This document shows, piece after piece, positions 15,621 through 24,957 of a stretch of 34,190 bases of DNA. The translations under genes and the position numbers were made by a program. The notes beneath the pieces are model-generated. The model was not told where the DNA came from and made no database searches. It was given only the letters and a program-made list of their open reading frames with translations. The DNA comes from an uncultured Rickettsiales bacterium (GTDB lineage Bacteria; Pseudomonadota; Alphaproteobacteria; Rickettsiales; UBA1997), in NCBI GenBank assembly GCA_944391025.1, contig CALXSC010000018.1, positions 1 through 34,190 of the forward strand. Reading direction: 5' to 3'. Positions within the stretch are counted from its first letter, which is position 1; each line of letters opens with the position of its first letter.

Positions 15621-16229
15621 ATTAAGAGTTTCAGTAATTTTTGCCATATCATTTTTTATATCTTCCTCAGTCATATTTTTCCAGTCTCCAACGCCTTTTA
15701 AACCTAATTTTTGAAAATAACTGCGGTAAATGACCATTTGAAAGTTGTTATTTAATATTTCTGCTGCTTCTATTATGTATTGCTCACCATCATTTTCGTA
15801 GTATAGGTATTTTTTGTGTTTTGAAAAATAGTTTTGCAATTCATCAAAACTATTTATTTTTATAATATTAAAACCAAGTTTTTTTGAGGCTGGAATGAAC
15901 ATATTCTCCAATAAATCAACATTATTATAGCCATTTCCACTGCTCGGGATTAAATGTATATGCGCGTGAAAAACAGACTGTAGAAAAGCTCCATGTTCTA
16001 CCAAAAAAGGTTTGGAAAATTTTTTTGTTATTTCTTCTATGGTTATTTTTTTTAAATCTAGATATTCATTAACAAGATTTTTATCAATTTCAGCAATTGC
16101 ACTATAGTGTCCTTTGGGAATAATCATTACATGTCCAGGGGTTATTATGCCCCTTCCGACCTTTACGTAAAAGTTTTTAGTTTTATGGATTATATCCGTT
16201 TTTTCACAATTACAAAATATACAGCTCAC
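15606..16229 (-). CDS. HIT family nucleotide hydrolase with C-terminal extension
   Basis: This 207-residue protein has a HIT domain at about 1-110. It starts with CIFCNCE, a likely zinc CxxC. GHVMIIPKGHYSAIAEI is the usual histidine-triad fold segment, and the catalytic triad is HAHIH (88-92). HIT enzymes cleave nucleoside phosphoramidates or dinucleoside polyphosphates through a His-AMP intermediate. The second half (about 111-207, with YYENDGEQYII and GLKGVGDWKNM) is an extension found in a subset of HIT proteins, probably shaping the substrate site. It is transcribed away from the mazG-like gene, with a shared 157-base upstream region. The exact substrate is unknown. Confidence 0.83.
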   Translation of the reverse strand: MSCIFCNCEKTDIIHKTKNFYVKVGRGIITPGHVMIIPKGHYSAIAEIDKNLVNEYLDLKKITIEEITKKFSKPFLVEHGAFLQSVFHAHIHLIPSSGNGYNNVDLLENMFIPASKKLGFNIIKINSFDELQNYFSKHKKYLYYENDGEQYIIEAAEILNNNFQMVIYRSYFQKLGLKGVGDWKNMTEEDIKNDMAKITETLNKLFK

Positions 16230-16386
16230 TTTATTCTATATTATTTCATATTACTCTTTAGATTTTAGAAATATAAATTAATTTTACAATAGACAAATAA
16301 CATAAAGCTATCAAAAATTATTTTTATTGAAAATTTAATTTTATATATTATTATCAATCAACATAACAAAAATATCAAGGATAAAC

Positions 16387-16785
16387 ATGGGATTAAGGGA
16401 CAAGTTTGAAGAGCTAAATAAAGAAACAACACTAAATAGGTGTCAAAAGGTTCAAGAATTTATAGATAATGAAATAAGTTTTTGCTATACAGAAATTGAT
16501 GACATAATTAAAGACCTATTTAATGAAATAGACGAATTAAAAAAAGAGATATCCATTAAAGATAATAGAAATAGAATAAAAGAAGAACTGGGTGATGTAT
16601 TCTTTGTGCTTTGCAATCTTGCCAACTATTTTAAAATAAACGCAGAAAAGTCTATAGATTATTCAATAAATGAATTTGAAAGAAGATTTATATATATGGA
16701 GAATAGACTTGGCAGTGAAAATATAAAAAATACTGGCAAAGAAAAGCTAAATAAACTTTGGAAAGAAGCAAAAATGAACAAATAA
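16387..16785 (+). CDS. MazG-like nucleotide pyrophosphohydrolase
   Basis: This 132-residue all-alpha protein has the MazG metal-binding pattern ExxE...ExxD: E47 and E50 in NEIDELKKE, then E67 and D70 in KEELGDVFFVLCNLAN. It continues with INEFERRFIYME, matching the helix after the active site in single-domain MazG proteins. Enzymes of this group hydrolyse (d)NTPs to the monophosphate and pyrophosphate, cleaning the nucleotide pool. The HIT gene diverging from it fits a nucleotide-salvage theme. Its 3' end meets the rnpA gene tail to tail with a 10-base gap. The ATG at 16387 is preceded by AAGGATAAAC, a reasonable ribosome site. Confidence 0.83.
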   Translation: MGLRDKFEELNKETTLNRCQKVQEFIDNEISFCYTEIDDIIKDLFNEIDELKKEISIKDNRNRIKEELGDVFFVLCNLANYFKINAEKSIDYSINEFERRFIYMENRLGSENIKNTGKEKLNKLWKEAKMNK

Positions 16786-16795
16786 ATCCAATTAA

Positions 16796-17266
16796 CTATT
16801 CCAACTTTGTATTTAAAGCATCCGAAGTCTTAATTTTATTATTCTTATTTTTTTTCTTCTTCTTTTTAAGATCTACAGGTTTTTCAGGTATTCCAGCGAT
16901 AGCCTCACCCTTCAAGCATCTCTCTATATCCTTAACAAGACTTTTAACGCTAGCCTTAAATATTGACTGTCTAGCAAGAACCTGATAGTCATATTTATTT
17001 TTTAATAGACTTTTATCAACCATCCTAAATGCTTCCTTAATTCTTCTGCGAAACTTATTTCTTACGACCGCCTTTTTATGAATTTTTTTTGTAACTATTA
17101 GCAATAACCTAACAAATTCAGTCGCCCTATATTTTTCATTTGGACCGATATTTTTTTCTGGAGTCGGCGAAACAAATACTATTACAGACCTTCCAGTCCA
17201 AATAGATTCCGCCTCTTCTCTTTCTTTTAATATCTGCAATCTTGATTTTATTGGAAGTATAATCAT
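16796..17266 (-). CDS. rnpA: Ribonuclease P protein component
   Basis: The 156-residue basic protein has the RnpA core: an N-terminal IKSRLQILKER strand-helix, FVRLLLIVTKKIHKKAVVRN, and the signature RNKFRRRIKEAFR at residues 69-81, which contacts the RNase P RNA. It helps mature tRNA 5' ends. The C-terminus carries an extra Lys/Asn-rich tail (about 131-156, KKKKKKNKNNK), longer than the usual 110-130 residues. Normally rpmH lies just upstream and yidC downstream. Here the 300 bases upstream hold a palindromic repeat and no L34 gene, and a mazG-like gene converges from the other side, so the usual rpmH-rnpA-yidC block has been broken up. Confidence 0.88.
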   Translation of the reverse strand: MIILPIKSRLQILKEREEAESIWTGRSVIVFVSPTPEKNIGPNEKYRATEFVRLLLIVTKKIHKKAVVRNKFRRRIKEAFRMVDKSLLKNKYDYQVLARQSIFKASVKSLVKDIERCLKGEAIAGIPEKPVDLKKKKKKNKNNKIKTSDALNTKLE

Positions 17267-17324
17267 TAAATCTCCTATACAAATAAAAATAATTTAAAAG
17301 CTCATAATATTACATAGAAACATT

Positions 17325-17418
17325 CTGTCTGGGCTTTGTGCTTGGATCTCCCTTTGGTCATCTCGCACTTCGCCCAACGACAGGCTACCGAAATTGTGCA
17401 AGCACATTTCGGTTGGGC
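17325..17418. repeat. Palindromic repeat element with two competing hairpins
   Basis: A TGGGCTTTGTGCTT string occurs twice (17330-17343 and 17414-17427). Between them lies its partner, GCAC..GCCCAA. CTGTC/TGGGC/GTGC (17325-17341) pairs with GCAC/GCCCA/GACAG (17365-17383) as one hairpin. The same GCCCAA (17372-17377) can instead pair with TTGGGC (17413-17418), enclosing CCGAAATTGTGC/GCACATTTCGG (17388-17399/17402-17412, one bulged T). A 71-codon frame through it (minus strand, 17302-17517) looks accidental. The element fills much of the 300-base gap between htrA and rnpA. It resembles the palindromic elements that spread through Rickettsiales-like genomes, but no second copy is in this window. 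Confidence 0.5.
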
Positions 17419-17566
17419 TTTGTGCTTAGCATAACTGTTAGATATAGAATTAAACTCCAATCGCATAGCGTTTATTTTAAAAAAGAATTTGAAATTTTCT
17501 AAAAAATTAAAGCTCATAGCTAAATTGCTAAAAAATTATTAAAATATAAATCATTATATGCTATGT

Positions 17567-19084
17567 CTATGAGTCTGTATTGGATGAACTGTTTTCTTTT
17601 ACAGGCATAAAAATCAAACTATTTTTAGAACCTTTTGTTATAAGGAATACGTAGTTCATTTTATTTAGCTTTGCCTTATGTATATTTTCTAAAATAACCT
17701 TTCCATCAACTGCCTGGTCTTGATTTATTGATAGAACTATATCTCCAGTCCTAATTCCCTTTTTATCAGCCAGACCGCCTTTTTTAATCTTAAGCACATA
17801 AAGTCCGTCAACATCATCAGAAATATTAAATCTTTTTCTAGATTCCTTGTTTACTGGAATTAAAACCATATCAAATGCTTCAACCGCCTTTGTCAATATT
17901 GCCTCATATTGCGGATCATATTTATAGTTTTCCCTAGTTTCATCAACCTTAGTCTTAAGCTTTAAAATATTATTATCCCTTAAAACTATTATTTCAACCA
18001 AAGAACCTATTTCGGTAGAGCTTATCAGAACAGAAAGATCCCTGACATTTCTTATTTTTTTTCCATTATATGATAAAATTATATCAGATATTACTAATCC
18101 AGCTTTTTCTGCAGGGCTATTCTTGACAATATTAGTTACAATCGCACCACCCCTTTTGACCTGTGAACCAAGAATTTCAAAAACTTCCCTCTGCGTATTC
18201 TCCGTAGTTACACCAATCCAGCCCCTCCTAACATATCCATATCTCTTCAATTCCTCTATAATTGGCAAAAGGTCAGAAACCGGCATAGCAAATCCAATTC
18301 CAATATTTTCACCATCCGGAGAATAAATAGCGCTAGTTAGACCTATAACCTTTCCCCTTAAATTAAACATAGGGCCACCAGAATTTCCCTTATTTATAGA
18401 GGCGTCAGTCTGTATAAAATTATCAAATGAGCTCATTTGAAGATTTCTATTTAATGCAGAAATTATACCAGTTGAAACTGAAGTTCCTAGATTATAAGGA
18501 TTGCCAGCAACTATTATAGTATCACCAACCTTATAGCTATTTGTCTGGTCAAAGTCAACATATGGAAGCTTGCTTTTTACAGATATTTTTAAAAGTGCAA
18601 TATCCATTATTTCATCTATACCAATAATTTCAGCCGGAAAATTAGTATCTGAACCCTTTAGCTTTATATTAATTTTTTCAGCGCCATCTATAACATGGTT
18701 ATTGGTTATTATATAGCCATCATCGCTTATTATAAATCCAGAACCAAGGGACTGTGAACCAGTAGAATTGTCATCATAATATTCCGTATTGCCCAATGTA
18801 GAATTCTTTATAGCGCTAATGCTTACAACAGTCGGCAGTATTTTTTCAATAGTATCCGGCAGACTATAGTAATACTCGCGAATATTGAGGCCACTGTCAG
18901 AATTTTCCTGGGTATTCTTATCTGGAATACTTTTACTCTGTGCAACCTTTGTTGAAGCTGCCTCTTTAGATCTATAGGCAGGAATGCTCTTGGCAGACTT
19001 AATGTTATAAACCTTAACATCAGCTCCAAAAGCAGTTCCAAACACAAAACAAATAAAATAAATAAGAGACAACCCAACTTTCAT
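17567..19084 (-). CDS. DegP/HtrA-like periplasmic serine protease
   Basis: This 505-residue Do/DegQ-type protease is exported by a signal peptide (residues 1-20, cut after AFG). The trypsin-like domain (about 80-275) has H130 (IITNNHVIDG), D161 (DIALLKI) and S235 (GNSGGPMFN), a complete triad. Two PDZ domains follow (about 285-375 and 400-495, with the binding-loop strings GWIGVTT and VDGLYVLKIKKGG). The family degrades or refolds damaged envelope proteins as trimer-based cages. A low-complexity linker (30-65) separates the signal from the protease. It lies one base behind the BI-1 gene and is almost certainly cotranscribed with it. The final residues are Ser/Asn-rich. Confidence 0.93.
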   Translation of the reverse strand: MKVGLSLIYFICFVFGTAFGADVKVYNIKSAKSIPAYRSKEAASTKVAQSKSIPDKNTQENSDSGLNIREYYYSLPDTIEKILPTVVSISAIKNSTLGNTEYYDDNSTGSQSLGSGFIISDDGYIITNNHVIDGAEKINIKLKGSDTNFPAEIIGIDEIMDIALLKISVKSKLPYVDFDQTNSYKVGDTIIVAGNPYNLGTSVSTGIISALNRNLQMSSFDNFIQTDASINKGNSGGPMFNLRGKVIGLTSAIYSPDGENIGIGFAMPVSDLLPIIEELKRYGYVRRGWIGVTTENTQREVFEILGSQVKRGGAIVTNIVKNSPAEKAGLVISDIILSYNGKKIRNVRDLSVLISSTEIGSLVEIIVLRDNNILKLKTKVDETRENYKYDPQYEAILTKAVEAFDMVLIPVNKESRKRFNISDDVDGLYVLKIKKGGLADKKGIRTGDIVLSINQDQAVDGKVILENIHKAKLNKMNYVFLITKGSKNSLIFMPVKENSSSNTDS

Positions 19085-19085
19085 T

Positions 19086-19802
19086 TTAATTTTTACTATT
19101 GCCTGTAAATCTTAATAACATTAAAAATAAATTAATGAAATCCATATATAAATTTAAAGCACCTATTATAGCAACCTTTTCTTTCATATCAGAGTTTACA
19201 CCAACATAATCATATGTGTGTTTTAACTTTTGCACATCATATGCTGTTAGTCCTGTAAACACTATAACACCAATAATAGAAATCATAAATTCCATTCCGG
19301 CACTTTTCAAGAAAATATTAACTATAGAAGCAATAATAATTCCTATCAAGCCCATCATCATAAATTGTCCAACACCGCTTAGATCTTTCTTGGTTGTATA
19401 TCCATACAAACTCATACCGGCAAACGTTGCAGAAGTAATAAAGAAAGTTCTAACTATACTAGTTGAAGTATAGACCAGAAATATGGAAGTCAACGATAGT
19501 CCCATTATTGCAGAAAAAATCCAGAGATTATTTCTAGCTTTTTCTGGCGACATGCTCCATATTTTAGAGCTAAAATAGATTACATAGAATAGAGGCGCTA
19601 ACATCATAACTATTGATAAAGGTGTTCCAAAAATTAGTTTTAATAGTGCTGGAGTATTGGCTGTAATATAGGCAATTAGTCCAGTAATTAAAAGTGCGAA
19701 TGACATATATTTATATATGTTATTCATATACAGTCTAAGTCCCTCATCATAACTACTTGTTTTTGATTGGGTTAAATCTATAAAATTTTTCATATTTCTC
19801 AA
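19086..19802 (-). CDS. Bax inhibitor-1/YccA family membrane protein
   Basis: The 238-residue protein has seven hydrophobic segments from about residue 30 to 230. Family landmarks are YMSFALLITGLIAYI near the start, FITSATFAGMSLYGYTTKKDLSG in the middle, GLTAYDVQKLKHTYD (about 182-196, with the conserved Asp) and a final YMDFINLFLMLLRFTGN. BI-1/YccA/YbhL proteins are inner-membrane proteins linked to calcium leak and to regulation of FtsH-type proteases. Being directly upstream of htrA points to membrane protein quality control. The ATG at 19802 gives the normal length. Its upstream region is shared with the divergent aspS gene and shows no clear motif. Confidence 0.9.
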   Translation of the reverse strand: MRNMKNFIDLTQSKTSSYDEGLRLYMNNIYKYMSFALLITGLIAYITANTPALLKLIFGTPLSIVMMLAPLFYVIYFSSKIWSMSPEKARNNLWIFSAIMGLSLTSIFLVYTSTSIVRTFFITSATFAGMSLYGYTTKKDLSGVGQFMMMGLIGIIIASIVNIFLKSAGMEFMISIIGVIVFTGLTAYDVQKLKHTYDYVGVNSDMKEKVAIIGALNLYMDFINLFLMLLRFTGNSKN

Positions 19803-20049
19803 AAATTGTTAACATCATATTAATAATATATAAATATATTTATAAATTGCAATAAAAAGATTTATTATTGTATATATAAATATATATCTTGTTTTTTATT
19901 CAAAAGATTAACGTTTTTTGGCAATTAAAGTGGCAGTTCTTTTTAAAAATTTATATAGATTAAATATAGTTTGCTTAAAATTTAACAATTAACTTGCTTT
20001 TTAATATATTAGTAAAATAATTATAACGTTGAATAATTCAAATTTATAT

Positions 20050-21858
20050 ATGACGAAGTATAGGACACATAAGTGTAATGAATTGAGAACTGCTGATGTT
20101 GGCAGTCAAGTAAAGTTAAGTGGCTGGGTTCACTCAATAAGAGACCATGGAAGTTTATTGTTTATTGATTTGAGAGACAATTATGGTATGACACAATGTG
20201 TTATAGATATTGAAAAAGATAAAAAACTAGTTGAACTTGCTTCAAAAATTACCCTGGAAAGTGTAATTCTTGTTGAAGGCAAAGTTGTCGCTAGAACAAA
20301 GGAAACAATAAATCCAGATTTAGAAACTGGTGAAATTGAAGTTCAGCTTGATAAATTGGAAATTGAAAGCAAATCTGAGCAAATTCCTTTTCAGGTTGCT
20401 GATGAAAATCAGAACTACCCAGAGGATTTAAGATTAAAATATAGATTCCTTGATTTGAGGAGCAAGAAAATGCACAAAAATATACAGCTTAGATCTAGGG
20501 TTATAGATTTTTTGAGAAATGAAATGCAAAAACAGGATTTTTTGGAATTCCAAACTCCTATTTTAACCTCATCGTCTCCAGAAGGCGCCAGGGATTTCTT
20601 GGTTCCAAGCAGAATACATCCAGGAAAATTTTACGCATTGCCACAGGCTCCGCAACAATTTAAGCAGCTGCTAATGATAAGCGGATTTGATAAATATTTC
20701 CAAATTGCTCCATGTTTTAGGGATGAGGGTTTAAGGGCTGATAGGCTTTTATATTTCTATCAACTTGATATGGAAATGAGTTTTGTAGAGCAGGAAGATG
20801 TTTGGGCTGTAATGGAACCTATAATGTATAAAACTTTCAAAACATTTAGAGGCGATAGAAAAGTTGCTGAGTCACCTATTCCTAGGATTACATTTGCTGA
20901 TTCTATGTTGAAATATGGAACGGACAAACCTGACTTAAGAAATCCTATAGAAATAGTTGATGTAACAAATATATTTAGAGGATCTGATTTTTCAATATTT
21001 GCAAAGGCTATTGAAAGCAATAATAAAATTGTTGTCCGAGGTATTCCTGCACCACAAACAAGCGAAAAGCCAAGGAGTTTCTTTGATAAGATGGTCGCAT
21101 ATGCTATAGAGGAAGGAGCTAAGGGCCTAGGCTATATAACTTGGACAAAGGAAGGTGAGGCTAAGGGACCAGTTGCAAAATTTTTAACTCCTGACAGATT
21201 AGAGCAATTAAAAAAAGTTGCTGGATTAAGCAATGGCGATTCAATATTCTTTTCATGCAGTTTGCCTTCAGATGCTGCTAAGTTGGCTGGCAAAGTTAGA
21301 ACTAGGCTTGGAAATGAATTGGGACTTATAAACAAGGATGAATATAGATTCTGTTGGATTACAGACTTCCCATTCTATGAATTAAACGAAGAAAGCGGTA
21401 CAATAGATTTCGCACATAATCCATTCTCAATGCCGCAGGGCGGGCTTGATGCTCTGAACAATACGGAAGACCCATATGAAATTTTGGCATACCAATATGA
21501 CTTTGTATGCAATGGCTATGAAATGGCAAGCGGCGGCGTTAGAAACCATAAGCCAGAAATTATGTACAAAGCATTTGAATTAGTCGGATATTCTAAAGAA
21601 GCAGTTGATGACAAATTTACCGGTGTGATTAATGCCTTCAGGTATGGTGCTCCTCCGCATGCTGGTTGTGCCTTTGGTATTGACAGAATTATCATGCTCC
21701 TATTAGATGAAGATAATCTAAGGGAAGTTACTGCTTTTCCTACCAACGGTAAAGGCGAAGACTTATTAATGAATGCGCCAAGCCCAGTTACTGAAATGCA
21801 GTTGAGAGAACTTCATATTAAGTTAAGGGAAAAAGCGAAGGAAAATATAGAAAAATAA
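20050..21858 (+). CDS. aspS: Aspartate--tRNA ligase (AspRS)
   Basis: The product is 602 residues from the ATG at 20050. I prefer it to a TTG seven codons earlier because [13 protein letters not shown] matches the usual AspRS beginning. Domains are the N-terminal OB fold binding the anticodon (about 1-110, with [20 protein letters not shown]), the class II catalytic core, and the bacterial GAD insertion (about 290-410). Motif 2 is [10 protein letters not shown] (about 223-232) and motif 3 is [19 protein letters not shown] near the end. It charges tRNA-Asp with ATP. Many alphaproteobacterial AspRSs also charge tRNA-Asn, which GatCAB then amidates; that cannot be decided here. It diverges from the BI-1 gene across a 247-base AT-rich spacer and precedes the autotransporter by a few bases. 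Confidence 0.96.
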   Translation: MTKYRTHKCNELRTADVGSQVKLSGWVHSIRDHGSLLFIDLRDNYGMTQCVIDIEKDKKLVELASKITLESVILVEGKVVARTKETINPDLETGEIEVQLDKLEIESKSEQIPFQVADENQNYPEDLRLKYRFLDLRSKKMHKNIQLRSRVIDFLRNEMQKQDFLEFQTPILTSSSPEGARDFLVPSRIHPGKFYALPQAPQQFKQLLMISGFDKYFQIAPCFRDEGLRADRLLYFYQLDMEMSFVEQEDVWAVMEPIMYKTFKTFRGDRKVAESPIPRITFADSMLKYGTDKPDLRNPIEIVDVTNIFRGSDFSIFAKAIESNNKIVVRGIPAPQTSEKPRSFFDKMVAYAIEEGAKGLGYITWTKEGEAKGPVAKFLTPDRLEQLKKVAGLSNGDSIFFSCSLPSDAAKLAGKVRTRLGNELGLINKDEYRFCWITDFPFYELNEESGTIDFAHNPFSMPQGGLDALNNTEDPYEILAYQYDFVCNGYEMASGGVRNHKPEIMYKAFELVGYSKEAVDDKFTGVINAFRYGAPPHAGCAFGIDRIIMLLLDEDNLREVTAFPTNGKGEDLLMNAPSPVTEMQLRELHIKLREKAKENIEK

Positions 21859-21873
21859 ACAATGGGTGCGAAT

Positions 21874-24800
21874 ATGAAAAAATTGCTGACATATACCATA
21901 ATTTTTACTTTAATAAACAGCAATTTTTCATATTCTGCAAATGGATATGACAAATTTGCTTTGATAGAAGCGGTAAAAGAAAATAGCCTAACAAAAACTA
22001 AAAAATATATAAACAGCGATTATAAAATTAATCTAAAGGACGAATATAATAATACCGCCCTAACCTATTCAATATATAATGATAATTTTGAAATAACTAG
22101 ATTGCTATTGAGAAATGGTGCTGATCCAAAAATTAAAGATTATTCTGGAAAGGAAATATATTGTGCTGCAAAAAATAGCGAAGACTATAAAATTAGAAAA
22201 CTATTTGAAGATTATAGTGACAAAGACTGTCAAAAGGTTGCTGCTGGGAAAAAGGTAAGGACTAAAAATATTGCTGCCAATTCTTCTTCTGGATCATTTT
22301 GGAATTGGAAAACGATAGGTTCTGGGGTATTGGGTTTGGGTGGTATAGTTGCTATAGCGGCCGCAGGTGGCAGAGGCGGCGGTGATAGCAGCAGCAGTAG
22401 CGGAGGCACCATTTTTTCTCCAGTCGATAGAAACTATGGAATGGTTGGACAAGTTGATTCAACGGTTTTGAGTGATATATTGAACAATAGCCAATATAGT
22501 AAACAGTGGAACGGTACTTCAGGAGGACAGCCGGTAACATTTAGTAACTTTGATCACTTTAATGAAATTAGGCTAGCCTATTCTCTAGCTAGAGGATATA
22601 CTGGAAAATATAATGCAGCATTATCTGCAACTCCATATTATTTGAGTAATTCTAGTGGCAATGTCGGAATTGCTGATGGAACAAAAATAAAAGTTGCCGT
22701 GCTTGATAGTGGAGTATTGGTTAACCACGAAGACTTTCAAAATGGAGATGGGACATCAAATATAACTTCAAATTTAAATGGTAAAAACATGGTCTATTCC
22801 TATTGCCAGGCAAATGGCAGTGACCCATTATGTGCATTGGGCGGATACGCCGATAATCCTAATCCAACCACAACAAACAACGATTCAACTGCATGGCACG
22901 GAACATTTGTCGCTGGAATAATCGGTGCGTCATATTCAAACGGTGCTGGAATAACTGGAGTTGCACCGGATTCTGAAATAATTCCATTCAGACTAACGTT
23001 TAATAATGGAAATTTTGTTGCCTACGAATATATAGGCAGAGCCTTTGAAGCGGCTGCAACAGCTGGTGCAACTGTGGTAAACAACAGCTATGGAATACCA
23101 ACAAAGATATGGGATAGCAATGGAAATTATCTTGGTGAAAATGTAAATGCGAGCGATGTAAAAAGCCAGGCCGATTTAGTGCGTATATTCTCAGATATAA
23201 ATTCATCAAATACCAGCAACTATATAAATCAGATGGTTAATGCGGTAAATAATAACGATGTAATTTTTGTTTGGTCAGCAGGAAATGATGGCGGAACACA
23301 GTCAAGCGTTGGAAATGCAATACCATTATTCTATAGCGACACTTTTAAGGATGGAAATTACTATAAAAATTTTATAAATGTTGTAGCCTATGATACAGAG
23401 AACAATACAATAGCCAGCTATAGCAATCAATGTGGAGTTACAAAAGAATATTGTATAACTGCACCGGGAACGGATATAATTTCAACAACTTCTGGAACAA
23501 ATTTATCAACTATTGATGAATATGGAATAAATAGCGGAACATCGTTTGCTGCACCAATGGTTTCAGGCGCAGTAGCAGTTTTAAAGGGCGCATTTCCATA
23601 TTTAACCGGTTCTGAAATTACAAGACTAATATTTATAACGGCTAGAGATTTAGGAGCTTCGGGTGTTGACGAAGTGTATGGCTGGGGAATGTTGGATCTA
23701 GAAAGAGCAACACGTCCGGTTGGAGCTACGATAGTGCCAATTGATAATAGAATTGGAACAAATGGATTTGGGCTGGCGGATAGTAAAATCAAATTAAATT
23801 CAAAGCTAGCAAATAGTCTAAAATCAAAAAATCTAGATTTTGTTATTTTGGATAGCTTTAATAGAACCTTTAATATGAAATTAAATGATTTCATAGAGTC
23901 AGAAAGGGACAGGGTTAATACGATAGACGTATTAAAAAGATTTGGCGAAAGCGGCATATCCTCAACCAATTTAAGCAATGATGGAACTTTTAATCTATAT
24001 TCAGCAAGCAATCCAGTTACAGGACAATATAATGAGGTTGAGTTTTCATATTCTGCAGATAGCATAAATGGAAATAGCTACGGATTTAATATGTATTATG
24101 GAAACAATCCATATAATGCCTTTGTTGGGGATAAGGTTGATTTCTATAATAACTATTCGCTTTCAAATTCCTATGGATATAATGCTATGAATCCATATTT
24201 CAAAAGCGATTCAGATATAAATTTTGGATTTAATAATATATTAAAATTAGGTGAAAAAACAGCTCTAAATTTTGGTATTCTATATCAAAACTATACGATT
24301 GACTATGACAAATACTATGAAAATAGAAAAAGCACAGAAGATTTAGGCTCTGCATTTTCATTCCTGACAGGATTGAGCTACGGTGTAACGAATTATCTAA
24401 CTACAAAATTAGAGGTCGGTTTTATTAATGAATACGATACTTTGTTTGGCTCAAAACTAAATGGAGCATTTGGAATTGGACAAAACAATTTAACATATAT
24501 AGCAAGCGTACAAAATGATTTAAATCTCTTTGAAAATAAATTAACACTATTTGGAAAAGCTAGTTTTGGATATACAAATATTAATCAGGCAACTAATTCT
24601 TTAATAAAGGATATGACAGGTCTATATAGCAATTCATTTACCTTTGGCATAAACTATAATTTTGATAGCAAATTTGATGGTCAGAGAAGCAATATTTCCC
24701 TATTATTCATGCAGCCAGTCAAGATAAATTCGGGCAATATAAAAATGTCCCTGCCTATAGCAAGGGATAATGATGGAAATTTGTATTACGCAAATCATAG

Positions 24801-24957
24801 AATTGGGCTAAAAGACGAAAGCGAAATAAACCTGCAGCTAGCCTATAACCGCTCAATCAAAAACGACAGTTCATTTAATATAGGTTTTATGTATAGAGAT
24901 TACATAGAGGACGAATATATTCTGCTTCTAAAATATAAAAAGGCATTTAATTTTTAA
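21874..24957 (+). CDS. Ankyrin-subtilisin autotransporter (S8 peptidase)
   Basis: I start at the second ATG (21874, 1027 residues), giving a normal signal peptide (MKKLLTYTIIFTLINS, cut near SYS-AN); ATG 21862 adds four residues. Next come ankyrin-like repeats (about 27-111, with NTALTYSIYNDNFEITRLLLRNGADPKIKD), a Gly-rich hydrophobic helix and GGG/Ser linker (146-178), and an S8 protease with D278 (VAVLDSG), H342 (WHGTFVAGI), N471 (SAGND) and S557 (GTSFAAP), all intact. From about 750 on, alternating aromatic strands end in a terminal Phe (KKAFNF), as in an outer-membrane beta-barrel. The layout is SphB1/AspA-like: a protease exposed or released at the cell surface. The ankyrin part before the protease is unusual. 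It begins 15 bases after aspS. Confidence 0.88.
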   Translation: MKKLLTYTIIFTLINSNFSYSANGYDKFALIEAVKENSLTKTKKYINSDYKINLKDEYNNTALTYSIYNDNFEITRLLLRNGADPKIKDYSGKEIYCAAKNSEDYKIRKLFEDYSDKDCQKVAAGKKVRTKNIAANSSSGSFWNWKTIGSGVLGLGGIVAIAAAGGRGGGDSSSSSGGTIFSPVDRNYGMVGQVDSTVLSDILNNSQYSKQWNGTSGGQPVTFSNFDHFNEIRLAYSLARGYTGKYNAALSATPYYLSNSSGNVGIADGTKIKVAVLDSGVLVNHEDFQNGDGTSNITSNLNGKNMVYSYCQANGSDPLCALGGYADNPNPTTTNNDSTAWHGTFVAGIIGASYSNGAGITGVAPDSEIIPFRLTFNNGNFVAYEYIGRAFEAAATAGATVVNNSYGIPTKIWDSNGNYLGENVNASDVKSQADLVRIFSDINSSNTSNYINQMVNAVNNNDVIFVWSAGNDGGTQSSVGNAIPLFYSDTFKDGNYYKNFINVVAYDTENNTIASYSNQCGVTKEYCITAPGTDIISTTSGTNLSTIDEYGINSGTSFAAPMVSGAVAVLKGAFPYLTGSEITRLIFITARDLGASGVDEVYGWGMLDLERATRPVGATIVPIDNRIGTNGFGLADSKIKLNSKLANSLKSKNLDFVILDSFNRTFNMKLNDFIESERDRVNTIDVLKRFGESGISSTNLSNDGTFNLYSASNPVTGQYNEVEFSYSADSINGNSYGFNMYYGNNPYNAFVGDKVDFYNNYSLSNSYGYNAMNPYFKSDSDINFGFNNILKLGEKTALNFGILYQNYTIDYDKYYENRKSTEDLGSAFSFLTGLSYGVTNYLTTKLEVGFINEYDTLFGSKLNGAFGIGQNNLTYIASVQNDLNLFENKLTLFGKASFGYTNINQATNSLIKDMTGLYSNSFTFGINYNFDSKFDGQRSNISLLFMQPVKINSGNIKMSLPIARDNDGNLYYANHRIGLKDESEINLQLAYNRSIKNDSSFNIGFMYRDYIEDEYILLLKYKKAFNF

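Noticed and set aside
17302..17517. 71-codon frame on the minus strand
   Set aside because: It runs through the palindromic repeat, is rich in Cys/Lys/His strings that mirror the repeat, and has no family features or ribosome site.
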